Assembly (NCBI GenBank): GCA_016490735.1
Contig: JAEMWC010000347.1
Span: 456,001 to 520,000 of the forward strand
Direction of reading: 5' to 3'
DNA from: Pachyseris speciosa
Taxonomy: Eukaryota > Cnidaria > Anthozoa > Scleractinia > Pachyseridae
DNA length: 64,000 nt
Position 1 is the stretch's first letter. The number at the start of each line of letters is the position of its first letter. The notes under the pieces were generated by a model. It made no database searches. It was not told the DNA's origin and saw only the letters and a list, made by a program, of their open reading frames with translations. The position numbers were made by a program, and so were the translations under genes. Below, piece by piece: positions 30,372 to 40,803 of this stretch.

Positions 30372-31463
30372 TTAAAGATCAAAATAATCTTCAATGAAAC
30401 GATACATATTTCTCAGTTCTTGGTTAGTTAGTGATTTCTGCCAAACAGCAAAAGCATAAAGATCCATTTCACAAAAATTAATTGCAGAACCATCTGTATG
30501 AACTTGACAACCAATAAACATTTCTTGTGCACTACCAGTCAATGTTGCTGAAATTGATCCTGTTCCAACTGGTGTCATTGATGAAATACCTCTGAAAAAT
30601 TCCATATTATGACCATCAACTCGAACAGTAAAAACTTCAATATTTCCCGTCAGATTGGCCAAAGAAGAAACAGCAAGTCTTCCATTTGATGTAGAACCGA
30701 AATCAATATAACATGCTCCATCAATCCAAGGCAGATGAACACCAAATCTAACAACACCCTTACCCCATTGAAATTGTGATTGATATTTTGTTTGTTTTGT
30801 GTTTGCAAAGATTATAACAGTACAAGTATTTCCACTCCGTCCAGCAACTTTAGAAACATCAAATGAACTGTTCTCCAAGTAGTCATCACTGCCATCAAAA
30901 CGTATGAAAAACTTTTTCTTGATTGAATCTCTCAGTAACAATGGTTTTTTCGAATTAGAAGTTTGTGTAAAAGTGACATTATTAACAGGATCCAGCCAAC
31001 TAGAAACTCTATCATCAGCATCAGTTGTCAATACAGACAGAGATGGTATCAAAGCAATTGAAATTCCATCAAGAACAGGTATACCAGGCAGTGAATTTGA
31101 AATAACAAAAGTTGCTCTATCTAACTTCAAATCTAGTTGTTTTTTTGTTACACAATCATCATCTGATGTTCCTTCATCAACATTAGTTATTTTATTTCCT
31201 CCAATATCAATGTTGCCGGTCATTGTAACACTTCCATCCTTTTTAAGAAATGGAGAAAAATCAAGGGCAGCAATTTCTGTATCAACGTACTCCTTTGTAG
31301 CTGTGTGATTATTTGAAATTGGTGTTGCTACATTAGTCAATTGTTTGTTTCCAAGATCATAATTTCCATCATGGGTCAAATTAAATCCATTGCCATTATC
31401 ACCTTTATCACCTTTTGGACCTCTTTCACCAGTTCTTGTATTATCTTGATTAAATAATCCCAT
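30372..31463 (-). CDS. Collagen-like fibre with LamG/lectin-type head
   Basis: Intact 363-aa protein. It opens MGLFNQDNTRTGERGPKGDK, a docking peptide followed by a short collagen-like [10 protein letters not shown] tract. Two fibre repeats follow (GNYDLGNKQLTNV..., DGSVTMTGNIDIGGNKITNV). The C-terminal 230 residues resemble a concanavalin/laminin-G-like fold: FIRFDGSDDYLENSSF near 187-202, FTVRVDGHNMEFF, and EMDLYAFAVWQKSLTNQELR at the end. Such heads bind carbohydrates or proteins, so this is likely a cell-attachment fibre. The start shares its first five residues with the long fibre upstream. A promoter-like TCTAAAATAATATTATAATG precedes it. Confidence 0.7.
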   Translation of the reverse strand: MGLFNQDNTRTGERGPKGDKGDNGNGFNLTHDGNYDLGNKQLTNVATPISNNHTATKEYVDTEIAALDFSPFLKKDGSVTMTGNIDIGGNKITNVDEGTSDDDCVTKKQLDLKLDRATFVISNSLPGIPVLDGISIALIPSLSVLTTDADDRVSSWLDPVNNVTFTQTSNSKKPLLLRDSIKKKFFIRFDGSDDYLENSSFDVSKVAGRSGNTCTVIIFANTKQTKYQSQFQWGKGVVRFGVHLPWIDGACYIDFGSTSNGRLAVSSLANLTGNIEVFTVRVDGHNMEFFRGISSMTPVGTGSISATLTGSAQEMFIGCQVHTDGSAINFCEMDLYAFAVWQKSLTNQELRNMYRFIEDYFDL

Positions 31464-31480
31464 TATAATATTATTTTAGA

Positions 31481-34400
31481 TTAATTCATAATTACTTCAA
31501 GTGTGAATGTTGTATCAAATGCTCCACTATTGGGATGTGAATAGTCAATTATAAAATAGCCTCTCGATAATGATTTATTGACTGTAACTGTTCTTATGTT
31601 TCTACTCATAGAAGGAATTCTATATTCGAAAATAGTTGCTGGTAATGGCAATAACCCAGCACCTTCAGCTTTTGTCTTGAAATAAAACATCCCCGGCTTC
31701 GTTCCTTGTATAATATACATTTTCTTAATATAAAAGTTATTGTTGTGAATAACTAAATATTCAGAGCCATTTATCAATACAGGCTTTAAAGTATTTTTAT
31801 CATGTCCTTGATTGGCTTCGACAAAGCAATTTAAATATTGTATTTGACCGATTATTCCATTCCCATTCAAATTTAGATCACCTCCTAATTTCGGCCTGTA
31901 AAGAGCAAATCCACCCAAATCGAAAGCCGTTTCCATAATTACACCTGTAACGCTTGACCGAAATAGATTTAAACCACCGTTATGAATTCTATAGCCATTC
32001 AGATTTAAATCACCACCAAGTTTAGCCTCTTTTATTAAATAGCTGTTCATATTAATATTATTTAGCATTGTCAATTCACCATTTTCACCATCAAATAAGT
32101 TTCTTGATTCATTCATTAAAGCATGTCCATTCAAATCTAAATCAGTTTGTAATTGTATTTTTTCATTCACGATTTTATAAGCTTCTGCGAAGTCGTAAAC
32201 ACTTGATGGAACGTCTACAGCTTCAAAATCAATACCATATGCAACACAATGAACTTTGTACTTATTTGGATAAGTTGGGTTAGCATTAATATGAATCGTA
32301 CAATATAAATATTCAGGCGGTGAACTTACTGATGGTTTTTCAATCCATAATAAATATCTCGAATGATCTTCATTTCTGTTATCAAATTTTCTCCCTACAG
32401 TTTTATGAATTGTAATTCCACCAGTTGCACTGAATGTTACACTACTAAGACTCATTCCTTCATAATCAGGATATAGCCATTCAAGAATGAAAGTGTATTT
32501 TCCATCTTTTATTGTGTACATATTAAAACCAATTCTAGCTCTGTAAATATGATTAGCTTCTTTATTCAAGTCTACATCAATTACCTTTTTTGAAATCAAA
32601 TGTGGTGACCGACGTAAATTGACATATCCATTAACTGTCAAGCCATATTCAGTGCTAATTTCATCGATATCATTCATCAAATATTTGAAAGCATTCTTTG
32701 GATGAGAAGCAGATGAAATATGACTTTTTTCTAATTGATCTAAATTTACGGCATCATTTTTATTTGTTCCTTCTGCTGCCATCACATTTGTTCCATTCAA
32801 TAATAAAGCGTTTGCTCTAATAACTATTCCAGCTCGATTTAAAACTCTGAAGTTCACTGCATCAGTTCCATTCGACGGGTCCGCTAAATTCGTCACTCTA
32901 TTTCCACCCATCGACAAATTTCCATACATCGCAGTCGAACCGTCTCGTCGGAGAAAATATTCGTCAGCATATCCTTTCGTCACTGCGTCGTCTAAATTTA
33001 CGGGTGGAGCAAGATCAGTAATGGCATTGTTGTTCATATTTAGATTTTGTTGTGCAATCGTATCGAGTTTGGTTTGCAACCTCTGGTCCACATAACTTTT
33101 GTTTACAGCGTCTTGTAGGTTGGGGGGTTATCCTGCAGGTTGAGGATTTTGTTTAATTTCATGTCAACATTACTACCAAACGCAACATGACCGTTTTCAA
33201 TTTCATAAGCTGGGTCATGGACAAAGTAAGACAAGTTGGTATGAAAGCCATAAGCTCCATAAACAATGATATGTGTTTTGGTGTTAGACGCAGGAGCAGT
33301 ACTGGAAAGTTCCACCTGTATTGCCGCTTGCCCACCACTGGTTTTTTCGATTCGGAAAAGCTTCTTCATATAACCATCAACGTGTGGAGTTTGGGGAAAA
33401 GGTTTTTGAAATGGCTGTCCCGCATCTCGTATATTTACAGTTGGAATGAATAAATCAATTGTTGCATTTTGAGGGTTGGAGGGTGAGAAAAACTCAGTAA
33501 CAAATGTATACTGTCCATTTCTTAAAGATGTCACATCAAAACGAATTTTGGATGTAAAGTTGCCACTTCGTTTAATGAAAAAAGACAATGATGACTTGTT
33601 TATGTGGTATGGTGATTTGTCAAAATTCTCAATTTGTAGGTTTTCCACACCACTGACTGCAGAAGACTTGGTTTTGTCCTTCAGTAAAAATGCGAATGGG
33701 TTGCGTTGAGCTCCTGATGCTGAAAAAACAAGGTCATCAACATACTTTTTGTTAACTGCGTTGCTTCTGGGGTGTTGTTGTCGGCATCTTTTAAATTCTG
33801 AATTGTGTACCCATCCATATCAAGATCGCCCTCAGCTGGGTCGGTTCCATCCCGTTTTAGACAGCTTGCAATTTGAGAGTCAACATAAGACTTGTTTGTG
33901 GCGTCTAATATATCAACGGGATATTTCATGTTTTTGACAATATTACGTCCCATGTCCATATCAGCAGCCATCGGGTTACTTCCATCCAATAATAATGTGT
34001 TTGTCCTGATTCTTAGCATATTTTGTTGTACATAACCTAAATTAACCGCATCATAAGTACTAACTCGAGATGATGAACTAGGGAATGGTAACACACTGAT
34101 TCTGTTGCCACTCATGTTCAGATAACCAGTCATTGCAACACTTCCATCTTTTTTACATATGGAGACATGTCAATATTTGGGGTATGATCATCAACATATT
34201 TTTTGTTAGCAGCATCTTTATCATCAGTTGGAGCCGTAAGATTTATAATTTTATGGTCATCAACATCAAGGTTTGCAGACATTTTATTGGTTCCATATAC
34301 ATCCAAAAAATTGATGTTCACATAGTTTCTGTTGACAGCATCATGAGGGTCTGATGGAATGTCATTAAGGTTCATGATTCTATTATTTTTCATGTCAATT

Positions 34401-35230
34401 TTACCACCAAAAGCAACATTGCCGTTTTCAATTTCATACACTGGGTCGCGAATATGTGATAAAATGATATTTGAAAATCCGTAAACACCATAAACTATAA
34501 CATAATGTTTTTTATTATTTTGTAAATATGGTGAAATCAACAATAACTCCATTGATGTTTGACCATTACTTGTTTTTTCAAGGAAGAATATTCTTTTGAG
34601 ATAAGCCTCTACAATATGAGTCTCTGGAAATGCTCTTTTTATCGAATCTTTTCTTTCAACTAAATTGGATGACAAATTATCATCATCAACTGTTGCATTA
34701 TTTGGATTACCGTTTGTATAAAACTCAACAGCAAAAGTGTATCTTGAAACTTCCAATTGTGACAAATCAAAACGAAGAACAGTTGTCTGGCTAGCAGTAG
34801 GAATAACAAAAGACAAGGCTTTTTTATTTATTAAGTAAGGGCTTTTATTAAAATCTTCCAATTTGAGATCATTTGCATTTCTAAGAATAGTTGTTTTTGA
34901 TATATCTTCAAGAAGAAATTGAAATGGATTAACACGTGTTCCTTCAATTGATAAAACAGCATCGTTGACGTATCTCATATTAACAGCATCTTTGTTTGAA
35001 TTTGGTTCTCCAACATTAGTCAAGCGTTTATTTTCAAGATCATAGTTACCATCTTGTGTTAATTTGAATCCATAACCCTTATCACCTTTATCACCTTTTG
35101 GACCAGCAGGACCAATTGGACCTCTATCACCTTTATTACCTTTTGGACCAGCAGGACCTCTATCACCTTTTGGACCTATTTCACCAGTTCCTATATTGTC
35201 TGGAGTTGGTAAATCATTAAATAATCCCAT
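31481..35230 (-). pseudogene. Long collagen-like trimeric fibre, three frameshifts
   Basis: Starts [12 protein letters not shown] followed by collagen-like [20 protein letters not shown]. Alternating fibre repeats (KRLTNVGEPNSNKDAVNMRY type) and beta-domains follow (PFQFLLEDISKT, SPYLINKKALSF), then a C-terminal 500 residues with LGGDLNLNGY-type repeats and a terminal beta head. Together about 1,250 residues. One-base breaks lie near 34,150 (after an A run), about 33,760 and about 33,100; each neighbouring frame continues the same repeat pattern. The A fibre has the same domain order. It is either a mutated gene or carries sequencing errors. Likely host attachment. Confidence 0.65.
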
Positions 35231-35241
35231 ATAATATTAGA

Positions 35242-35883
35242 TTAGATAACGCCGTAAAAATTTCTCTTCACTGTTTTCATTGGTTTGTCAACATAACAGA
35301 AGGAATACGGTTTTTTTGTTGCTTCAATATACTTTTGCTTGTCGATTGCAAGTTCTTGTGAGATAATATTTCTCTGTCTTGTGGATGGGAAATCATAAAG
35401 ACAGAAATGGCTACAATTAAGTCTAACAGATTTTGGGCAACCGTAGAAGGATTGTGTTAGGTACAGAACTGAACAATTTTTGTGGCGACCCTGAATGAAA
35501 TAGCTTATGATTTGATCTTGTTTTTTATCAGTCACGAAATCATCAAATACAACCAGTCGCTGTAAATCAGTGTCTTTGATTTGTTCAACGGGTAAAATTT
35601 CATCTTGGCTACAAACTAAAACGGGGTAACCAACTTGTTTGCTTATTCCATCCATCACATGCTGTAAATATTGATATTTGTCTTGATCCAAGTTTTTGGC
35701 GTATAGATGTATTTGATCATAATAGACCAAAGGTTCCATAATCAGATGCAAGAACAAGGTTGTCTTTCCAGATACAGAATTTCCAGCCAATAACATTCTG
35801 AATGTATCTTTTGGCATATATGGATACAACTGTCTGAATGAATTATTTGAATTCTGAACGATATCATAATTTGGAATTTCCAT
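35242..35883 (-). CDS. Packaging ATPase (FtsK/HerA-A32 type)
   Basis: Intact 213-aa protein, MEIPNYDIVQNSNNSFRQLY. Walker A GNSVSGKTT at 34-42, Walker B LVVFDDF at about 112-118, the GRHKNCSVLYLTQS block with sensor residues near 133-146, and a conserved C-terminus FCYVDKPMKTVKRNFYG. This is the genome-packaging motor of Polintons and related viruses. It is read leftward with the fibres only 11 bases downstream, so they probably form one transcription unit. It is divergent from the coiled-coil gene, with 36 bases between the start codons that must hold both promoters. Confidence 0.9.
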   Translation of the reverse strand: MEIPNYDIVQNSNNSFRQLYPYMPKDTFRMLLAGNSVSGKTTLFLHLIMEPLVYYDQIHLYAKNLDQDKYQYLQHVMDGISKQVGYPVLVCSQDEILPVEQIKDTDLQRLVVFDDFVTDKKQDQIISYFIQGRHKNCSVLYLTQSFYGCPKSVRLNCSHFCLYDFPSTRQRNIISQELAIDKQKYIEATKKPYSFCYVDKPMKTVKRNFYGVI

Positions 35884-35919
35884 ATGTTAATAGTTTAGAT
35901 TAGTCTAACACAATTGTAT
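35884..35919. promoter_or_regulatory. Divergent promoter region between ATPase and virion genes
   Basis: A 36-base gap with TTAGATTAGTCTAA (35,895-35,908), whose ends TTAGA and TCTAA are inverted. It therefore offers a TCTAA word to each direction. TATATG overlaps the rightward start codon and CATATG the leftward one. The arrangement suggests a shared bidirectional late promoter. Confidence 0.5.
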
Positions 35920-36768
35920 ATGGATATAGAACGTATGAAAAGGCTTCTCAAAAGTGGAATTGAAGCTGGAAATAAAACAAGAGAAGTTCGTGAGGTTATC
36001 AAGACTTATGAAAACAGAAAACAGGATGCATATGATACAACCTCAGAATTACTGAAACCATCTATTGATGTCCAGAAGAGTGTGAAAGAAAGTGTTGACA
36101 AAAAACAGGATAAAGTCATTGAACAGTTGAAAGAAAACCAGCAGGATTTAAAACGAGGACTTGATGATGTTATAGAATCTAATATAAGAGCAATTACAAT
36201 GGGAACGGAACTTCCTTTAGCCATTGAAGCACCTAAAGAAGATAAAGATGAGGATGAGGATGAGAAACCCAGCATTTTAAATATCGATAATAATTTTGAT
36301 AAAGATGACAGAATTATATTAAAAAATAACAAGCTTTTGAAACCAAGCGATTTGACTCAAGTCCTCCCACAAAAACTTATTGAAGAAAAGAAAAAAGCTA
36401 TAAATATCGCCCAGAAATTAGGAAGTAAAAAATCAAAAATAAAAAAACTAGAAGATAAACAATCTTATGACAGAGAATTACAAACTTTGAAGAAATATAG
36501 AGATACGATTGGAGATGTATTAGCTTCTTACAAATACAAAACAGGGCAAGGAATGAGAAAGAGAAAACAATATGGAGCAGGCGTTTTTCATTATAATAAT
36601 ATTGGTGACTTGCTTTCACGACTGCAGTTACTTGGAGGATCTATTTCTTCGGGCAACAACAGTATGAGTGTCAGAAATGAGTTTGTAAAGATATTGCATA
36701 CATTAAACAGAATGGGTGTCCTTGGAATCAAAGAGCTAAATAAAATAATGATGAAATATCTAATGTAA
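35920..36768 (+). CDS. Coiled-coil virion protein
   Basis: 282 residues from MDIERMKRLLKSG (the ATG is preferred over an upstream TTG). It is charged and strongly helical: KESVDKKQDKVIEQLKENQQ around 50-70, an acidic run EDKDEDEDEKP near 106-116, and a second lysine-rich helix (KKAINIAQKLGSKKSKIKKL). A conserved end, QYGAGVFHYNNIGDLLSRL to NEFVKILHTLNRMG, looks globular. The broken A counterpart sits at the same place. A scaffold or minor capsid role is plausible by position before the penton-like gene. The upstream context is TCTAACACAATTGTATATGG. Confidence 0.6.
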   Translation: MDIERMKRLLKSGIEAGNKTREVREVIKTYENRKQDAYDTTSELLKPSIDVQKSVKESVDKKQDKVIEQLKENQQDLKRGLDDVIESNIRAITMGTELPLAIEAPKEDKDEDEDEKPSILNIDNNFDKDDRIILKNNKLLKPSDLTQVLPQKLIEEKKKAINIAQKLGSKKSKIKKLEDKQSYDRELQTLKKYRDTIGDVLASYKYKTGQGMRKRKQYGAGVFHYNNIGDLLSRLQLLGGSISSGNNSMSVRNEFVKILHTLNRMGVLGIKELNKIMMKYLM

Positions 36769-36774
36769 AAGTAT

Positions 36775-37560
36775 ATGACAGAAATTTCATTACGATTCAA
36801 CAGTAAAAACAGAGACAAAATTGGTGTAAGTAAGAGTCATGATTTTGAAAAAAGATTCAATACACCTATCAAATTAACGAATGATTTGAAATATGAAATG
36901 GCTGTGAATGTTATCAATATGACATACAGTTGGTACAACATCAGAGAGTCTTTAGGGAATAATCAAATGAAATATAGCCATGACAAAGGTGCAAACTGGG
37001 AAACAATAACATTCGTTGATGGGATGTACTCATACGATGATATCAATAGTTACATTCATGAGTATATGAGTAAAAATAGCCATGTACTGAATCCATCTGA
37101 AACAGACAAATCAAAATTCAAGTATGGTATCAATATATATTTCGTTTTATCAACATACCGCATTTTGATTGAACTCAATGAAAATTATCGTGTGGATCTG
37201 AGAGATCTTGAATTCAGAAAACTACTTGGGTTTGAGTCAAAATTAGTTTCAGCAACAGAATATGGAACAAATCTACCAGATATTACAAGAGGAGTGGATG
37301 AAATTTATATCAATTGTGATAATGTGATAGATAGCATTGTTGATGGCAATAGTACAAATACAATCGCTGTTATTCCAGTCACAGATCTCGTCAGAAGTTT
37401 ACCTTTCACTTACAAACCTCGTTTTCTTTCATGGAATCCTATCTCAACACACACAATCAGCTCAATACGTTTTTATGTCACTGATTCTTCCGGAGCACCA
37501 GTTGATTTGAATGGGATAGATTGGGATATTGAGTTATTCTTGAGAGGGACAGAATTATAA
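36775..37560 (+). CDS. Penton-like minor capsid protein
   Basis: Intact 261-aa protein starting MTEISLRFNSKNRDKIG. Landmarks shared with the A copy are the N-terminal strand block YEMAVNVINMTYSWYNIRE, the motif WETITFVDGMYSYDDIN, FRKLLGFESKLV with LPDITRGVDEI, and the C-terminal SLPFTYKPRF and LNGIDWDIELFLRG. Beta-rich and of the length expected for a single jelly-roll vertex protein. It follows the coiled-coil gene by 6 bases. The gene order penton-core-major capsid is conserved in A. The fold is inferred. Confidence 0.7.
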   Translation: MTEISLRFNSKNRDKIGVSKSHDFEKRFNTPIKLTNDLKYEMAVNVINMTYSWYNIRESLGNNQMKYSHDKGANWETITFVDGMYSYDDINSYIHEYMSKNSHVLNPSETDKSKFKYGINIYFVLSTYRILIELNENYRVDLRDLEFRKLLGFESKLVSATEYGTNLPDITRGVDEIYINCDNVIDSIVDGNSTNTIAVIPVTDLVRSLPFTYKPRFLSWNPISTHTISSIRFYVTDSSGAPVDLNGIDWDIELFLRGTEL

Positions 37561-37573
37561 AACCTAATATTAT

Positions 37574-37823
37574 ATGAAGAGGTTTGAGTACAAAAAATAT
37601 GAGCAAATTGGTGAAGGCATCTTTACTGACATTGCCAAAACAGCTGTAAAAAAAGCAGCATGAAAAAGCAGCTAGAACAATTGCTGAACATGCTGGCAAA
37701 AAAGGTGGTGATAAAATAATAGAACTTTTAAGCAAGAAAAAGAGAAAAAGTGGAACTGAGAGTGAGATTAAGACTGGGGGTGAGATCAAAAGAAAGAGAG
37801 GCAGACCTCGAAAAATTAAGTAA
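37574..37823 (+). pseudogene. Basic core/DNA-packing protein, one frameshift
   Basis: Begins MKRFEYKKYEQIGEGIF and reads DIAKTAVKKAA before a stop. A one-base shift near 37,661, next to an A run, restores a frame rich in lysine (KKKRKSGTESEIK) that ends GRPRKIK. The A relative is intact and similarly basic. Such proteins condense DNA in adenovirus-like virions. The homopolymer next to the break makes a sequencing error as likely as a mutation. Confidence 0.6.
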
Positions 37824-37845
37824 CTTTTATCTAACACAATAATAT

Positions 37846-39135
37846 ATGTCAAACTATCGCGACTCAAAATATATCGAACGATATGAAGATGTTGTCTTTG
37901 AGCTTGAGACAGCACTTAATACTGTAGTAGCAAATAATGCTCATCAGAGGAAAACAGGTTACCGTTTCGTTGTTGATAACAGTGGAGAGACAACACCATT
38001 TGATTGGTATAATGCCCGTTGTTATATTGTATTCATTGAAAAAAAGCTTGCTGACGGAGCTGATATTGCTAATGCTGATAGAAATGGTATCGTGAATGGA
38101 ATTCATGCACTCATAGACACCATAAATGTGAAAATGAATGGTATTGATGTTTATGAATGCCGAGATGCCAACCAAGCCACAAATATCAAATCTTTGCTTG
38201 AGTATTCACAAGGTTATGCAGCAATTCAGGGGACAAATGAGTTTTTCTATCTTGAAGCAAACAGAAATGCTGATAACAGGGTAGCTCAGGTGGCCACTTT
38301 TAACGCTGGGTTCGCAGCTCGTAAAGCACTGTTGAATGATGCAAATGGTAAAGTAGGTGCAGAATTAGCATTGAACAGATACGGTTTTTTCAAAAGTTTT
38401 TGGGATGAACTTTTGCCTAACTCAAAAGTAGAGCTGAATATTACACTTGAGAGTGATGATAATTTGGTTTGGCAGGCTAGTGATGAATGTCGTGTGGTAA
38501 TCACCAAATTTCAGCTAATTATTCCAAGAATAACATTCAACGCTGCTGGAAAATCTTTGTACATGAGTAAGTATCTTGACAATAGAAAGTGGACTTACAT
38601 GAGAGAAATGGTTGAGAGAGGTAATTCAACAAAACAACAGACTGGTAATTTCAGAATTTCAACAGGAATAAACAAACCAAGACATGTATTTATTTTCATT
38701 ATCAATGATGCTAAAGATTCATCTCAGACAGCCAATAAATTTCTCTATGACACTTTCTCAGTTGGTAATGACAAAACCTTGGATGATTGTTATCTTGAGG
38801 TTGGTAATGGAAATGATTATCCAGAGGTTCATTACAAACCCTCAACAGAGCCCACAAGAGTATTCAAGGATCTTCTCAATTATGTTAAAGCTGTCAACGA
38901 CTTCAGTGATAACACTTTGCTTAACAGAAACAACTTCGGAACAATATTCCCTATCGTTTATTTTGATCTGACAAAACAGAAGCAGGACATAAAAGATGGA
39001 ATGACAAAACTGACTTTCAAATACACTTTAAGTGCTGCAGCAGATCATGATTACAGTGTGTATGCATTGGTCCTCTATGAGCAGGATATTGAGATGAGAA
39101 AGACTGATGGAAAGTTGATTCTGAGATCTATGTAA
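37846..39135 (+). CDS. Major capsid protein (double jelly-roll type)
   Basis: Intact 429-aa protein, MSNYRDSKYIERYEDVVFEL. Recognisable blocks are PFDWYNARCYIVFIEKKL near 44-61, VNGIHALIDTINVKMNGIDV near 84-103, FFKSFWDELLPNSKVELNI near 180-198, and LIIPRITFNAAGKSLY. The C-terminal FPIVYFDLTKQKQDIKDG is followed by the last strand YSVYALVLYEQDIEM. These match the hexon-like proteins of cnidarian and nematode Polintons (F54H12.2-type). It forms the capsid shell. Preceded by TCTAACACAATAATATATG, the best example of the proposed late promoter. Confidence 0.8.
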   Translation: MSNYRDSKYIERYEDVVFELETALNTVVANNAHQRKTGYRFVVDNSGETTPFDWYNARCYIVFIEKKLADGADIANADRNGIVNGIHALIDTINVKMNGIDVYECRDANQATNIKSLLEYSQGYAAIQGTNEFFYLEANRNADNRVAQVATFNAGFAARKALLNDANGKVGAELALNRYGFFKSFWDELLPNSKVELNITLESDDNLVWQASDECRVVITKFQLIIPRITFNAAGKSLYMSKYLDNRKWTYMREMVERGNSTKQQTGNFRISTGINKPRHVFIFIINDAKDSSQTANKFLYDTFSVGNDKTLDDCYLEVGNGNDYPEVHYKPSTEPTRVFKDLLNYVKAVNDFSDNTLLNRNNFGTIFPIVYFDLTKQKQDIKDGMTKLTFKYTLSAAADHDYSVYALVLYEQDIEMRKTDGKLILRSM

Positions 39136-39289
39136 ATGGAATAATTAATTGGAAATAATTAAATTAAATAAATAAATTAAATAATTAAATAAAATAAATA
39201 ATTAAATAATTAAATAATTAAATTAAATCATTATTTATATTAAATACAATTTAGTATAAACATATATTATATTACTACTTATCATCCTC
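39136..39289. repeat. AT-only low-complexity spacer
   Basis: Repeats of AATTAAATAA-like words with almost no G or C up to about 39,245, then a TATATTATATTACT stretch before the next gene. Probably a promoter/terminator spacer; no gene. Confidence 0.6.
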
Positions 39290-40579
39290 ATGGAGTGACT
39301 GTCACAAGGTCAGAAAGAAAAGCTGGCAAAAGCTATTGAATCAAATTCAGCGGTAACATTGAGGCTAACTCATGGTGAATTGTCTGGTGGTGATCAACTT
39401 ATGTTGACAAAAAGACAAATCAACAAACTAATGAAATCAAAAAGATTGGGAAAAGGTTCTGATATCAATATATCAAAAAGTCAAATCAGAAAGGCGGTTG
39501 TACATGGAGGTTCTCTTTGGTCTAGTCTTTTTTCACTTGGAACAAGACTATTACCATATGCAGGTAAGGCAGTAGCTAAAGCGGCTCCAGCATTGGCCAC
39601 AGGTGCTCTTTCTTCATTAGCAAGTCTCTGCATTGATAAACTATTTGGAAAGAAACAAAAAGGAGGATTCATTATTCCCAATGAAAACTTGCCCCAACTA
39701 TTGAATTTTGGAAATTTATTGAATGTGAGACAAATGGCTGATCTTGTAAATGCAATGCAGTCTGGTGGACAACTTGCTATCAAACCAACAAAAACTCAGT
39801 CTGGTGGGTTTCTTGGAACACTTTTAGCAAGTATTGGAATTCCTGTACTTATGAAAGCCTTGACTGGAAAGGGTTTGCATGTTGAACACAGCCGTTCTAG
39901 ACGGTCATTACCAGTTCATGTTCCAGATCACATTGCAGTTAATAAAAATAAAAGTGGTGGGAAACACGCTATGATTCCATGGCAATCCCCACCTGTTTTT
40001 GGTACATGGGATAACCCAATCGGTTATGGAATGAAAAAAAAAAAAGACCAAAAAGGGAAAAGGGCTTCTACTGGGAAAAGACAGTCCATTCAATTCAATC
40101 CCCATACTAGGAACCATTTTGTAAACAAACCCTTATCCAACTTTGATTTAATCAATTGGGTGAAACAACTTGGAATAAAACATTTTAGAGGAGTATTTTC
40201 AAGAGACAATCTTCCTAGACAAATAAAAAACAATGAATGTGGGATAGTAAATCTTGATTCCAAAATTGGACCAGGTACACATTGGGTATGTTACCGGAAT
40301 TTCAAAAATGATAAATACTGTGAATACTTTGACTCTTTCGGTTTAATGATGCCAACAGAAGTTCAAATATATATGGCTACAAGCGGTAAACAACTTGAAT
40401 ACTCTGGTGATGAGATACAAGAAAGGGATTCAGTCTTGTGTGGATATTGGTGTTTGTACTATCTTCTCGAGAGACAAAAAGGCAGATCTATTCTGGATAC
40501 AATACACAACTCCAAATTCAGTTCAACAGATATGAGTGTCAATCACAGATTCATCATAGACTACTTTAAAAATATCTAA
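39290..40579 (+). CDS. Minor capsid domain fused to adenain-type protease
   Basis: The protein continues from SQGQKEKLAKAIESNSAVTL through LMLTKRQINKLMKSKRLGKG and a hydrophobic LLPYAGKAVAKAAPALATGA. A membrane-active-looking piece follows, GGFLGTLLASIGIPVLMKAL, with the basic patch EHSRSRRSLP, then a C-terminal cysteine protease. Catalytic residues are histidine in PGTHWVCYR, aspartate in CEYFDSFGL and cysteine in LCGYWCLYYL. Adenain-like enzymes mature capsids. The only upstream ATG gives M-E and then an in-frame TGA as codon 3; the next in-frame ATG is at 39,401. The true start is thus uncertain. Confidence 0.75.
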
Positions 40580-40591
40580 CTTAATGGTATA

Positions 40592-40780
40592 ATGGTAAAA
40601 TCATATTGTGTTAAACAGAAGAAAATCACTGAATGTGTACCTGGAAGTGAAAGATATCAAAAGACAAAAAATGGTCGAACTATGATGAAATGCACTTGTG
40701 CTGAATGTGGAATAACAAAGACTAAATTCGTCAAGAGACTGGGAAACGGATTGGCCCGTCTGAAGGGGCGGGCATACTAG
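40592..40780 (+). CDS. Small zinc-ribbon protein
   Basis: 62 residues, MVKSYCVKQKKITECVPGSE..., with cysteines at 6, 15 and a CTCAEC-type pair near 34-39, and a basic tail. Short proteins of this pattern recur in large DNA viruses and Polintons. Probably binds zinc; function unknown. The start has TCTAA about 12 bases upstream and TATAATG at the codon. No A counterpart found. Confidence 0.5.
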   Translation: MVKSYCVKQKKITECVPGSERYQKTKNGRTMMKCTCAECGITKTKFVKRLGNGLARLKGRAY

Positions 40781-40803
40781 ATTCAGCCGCAGAAACATGG
40801 AAC

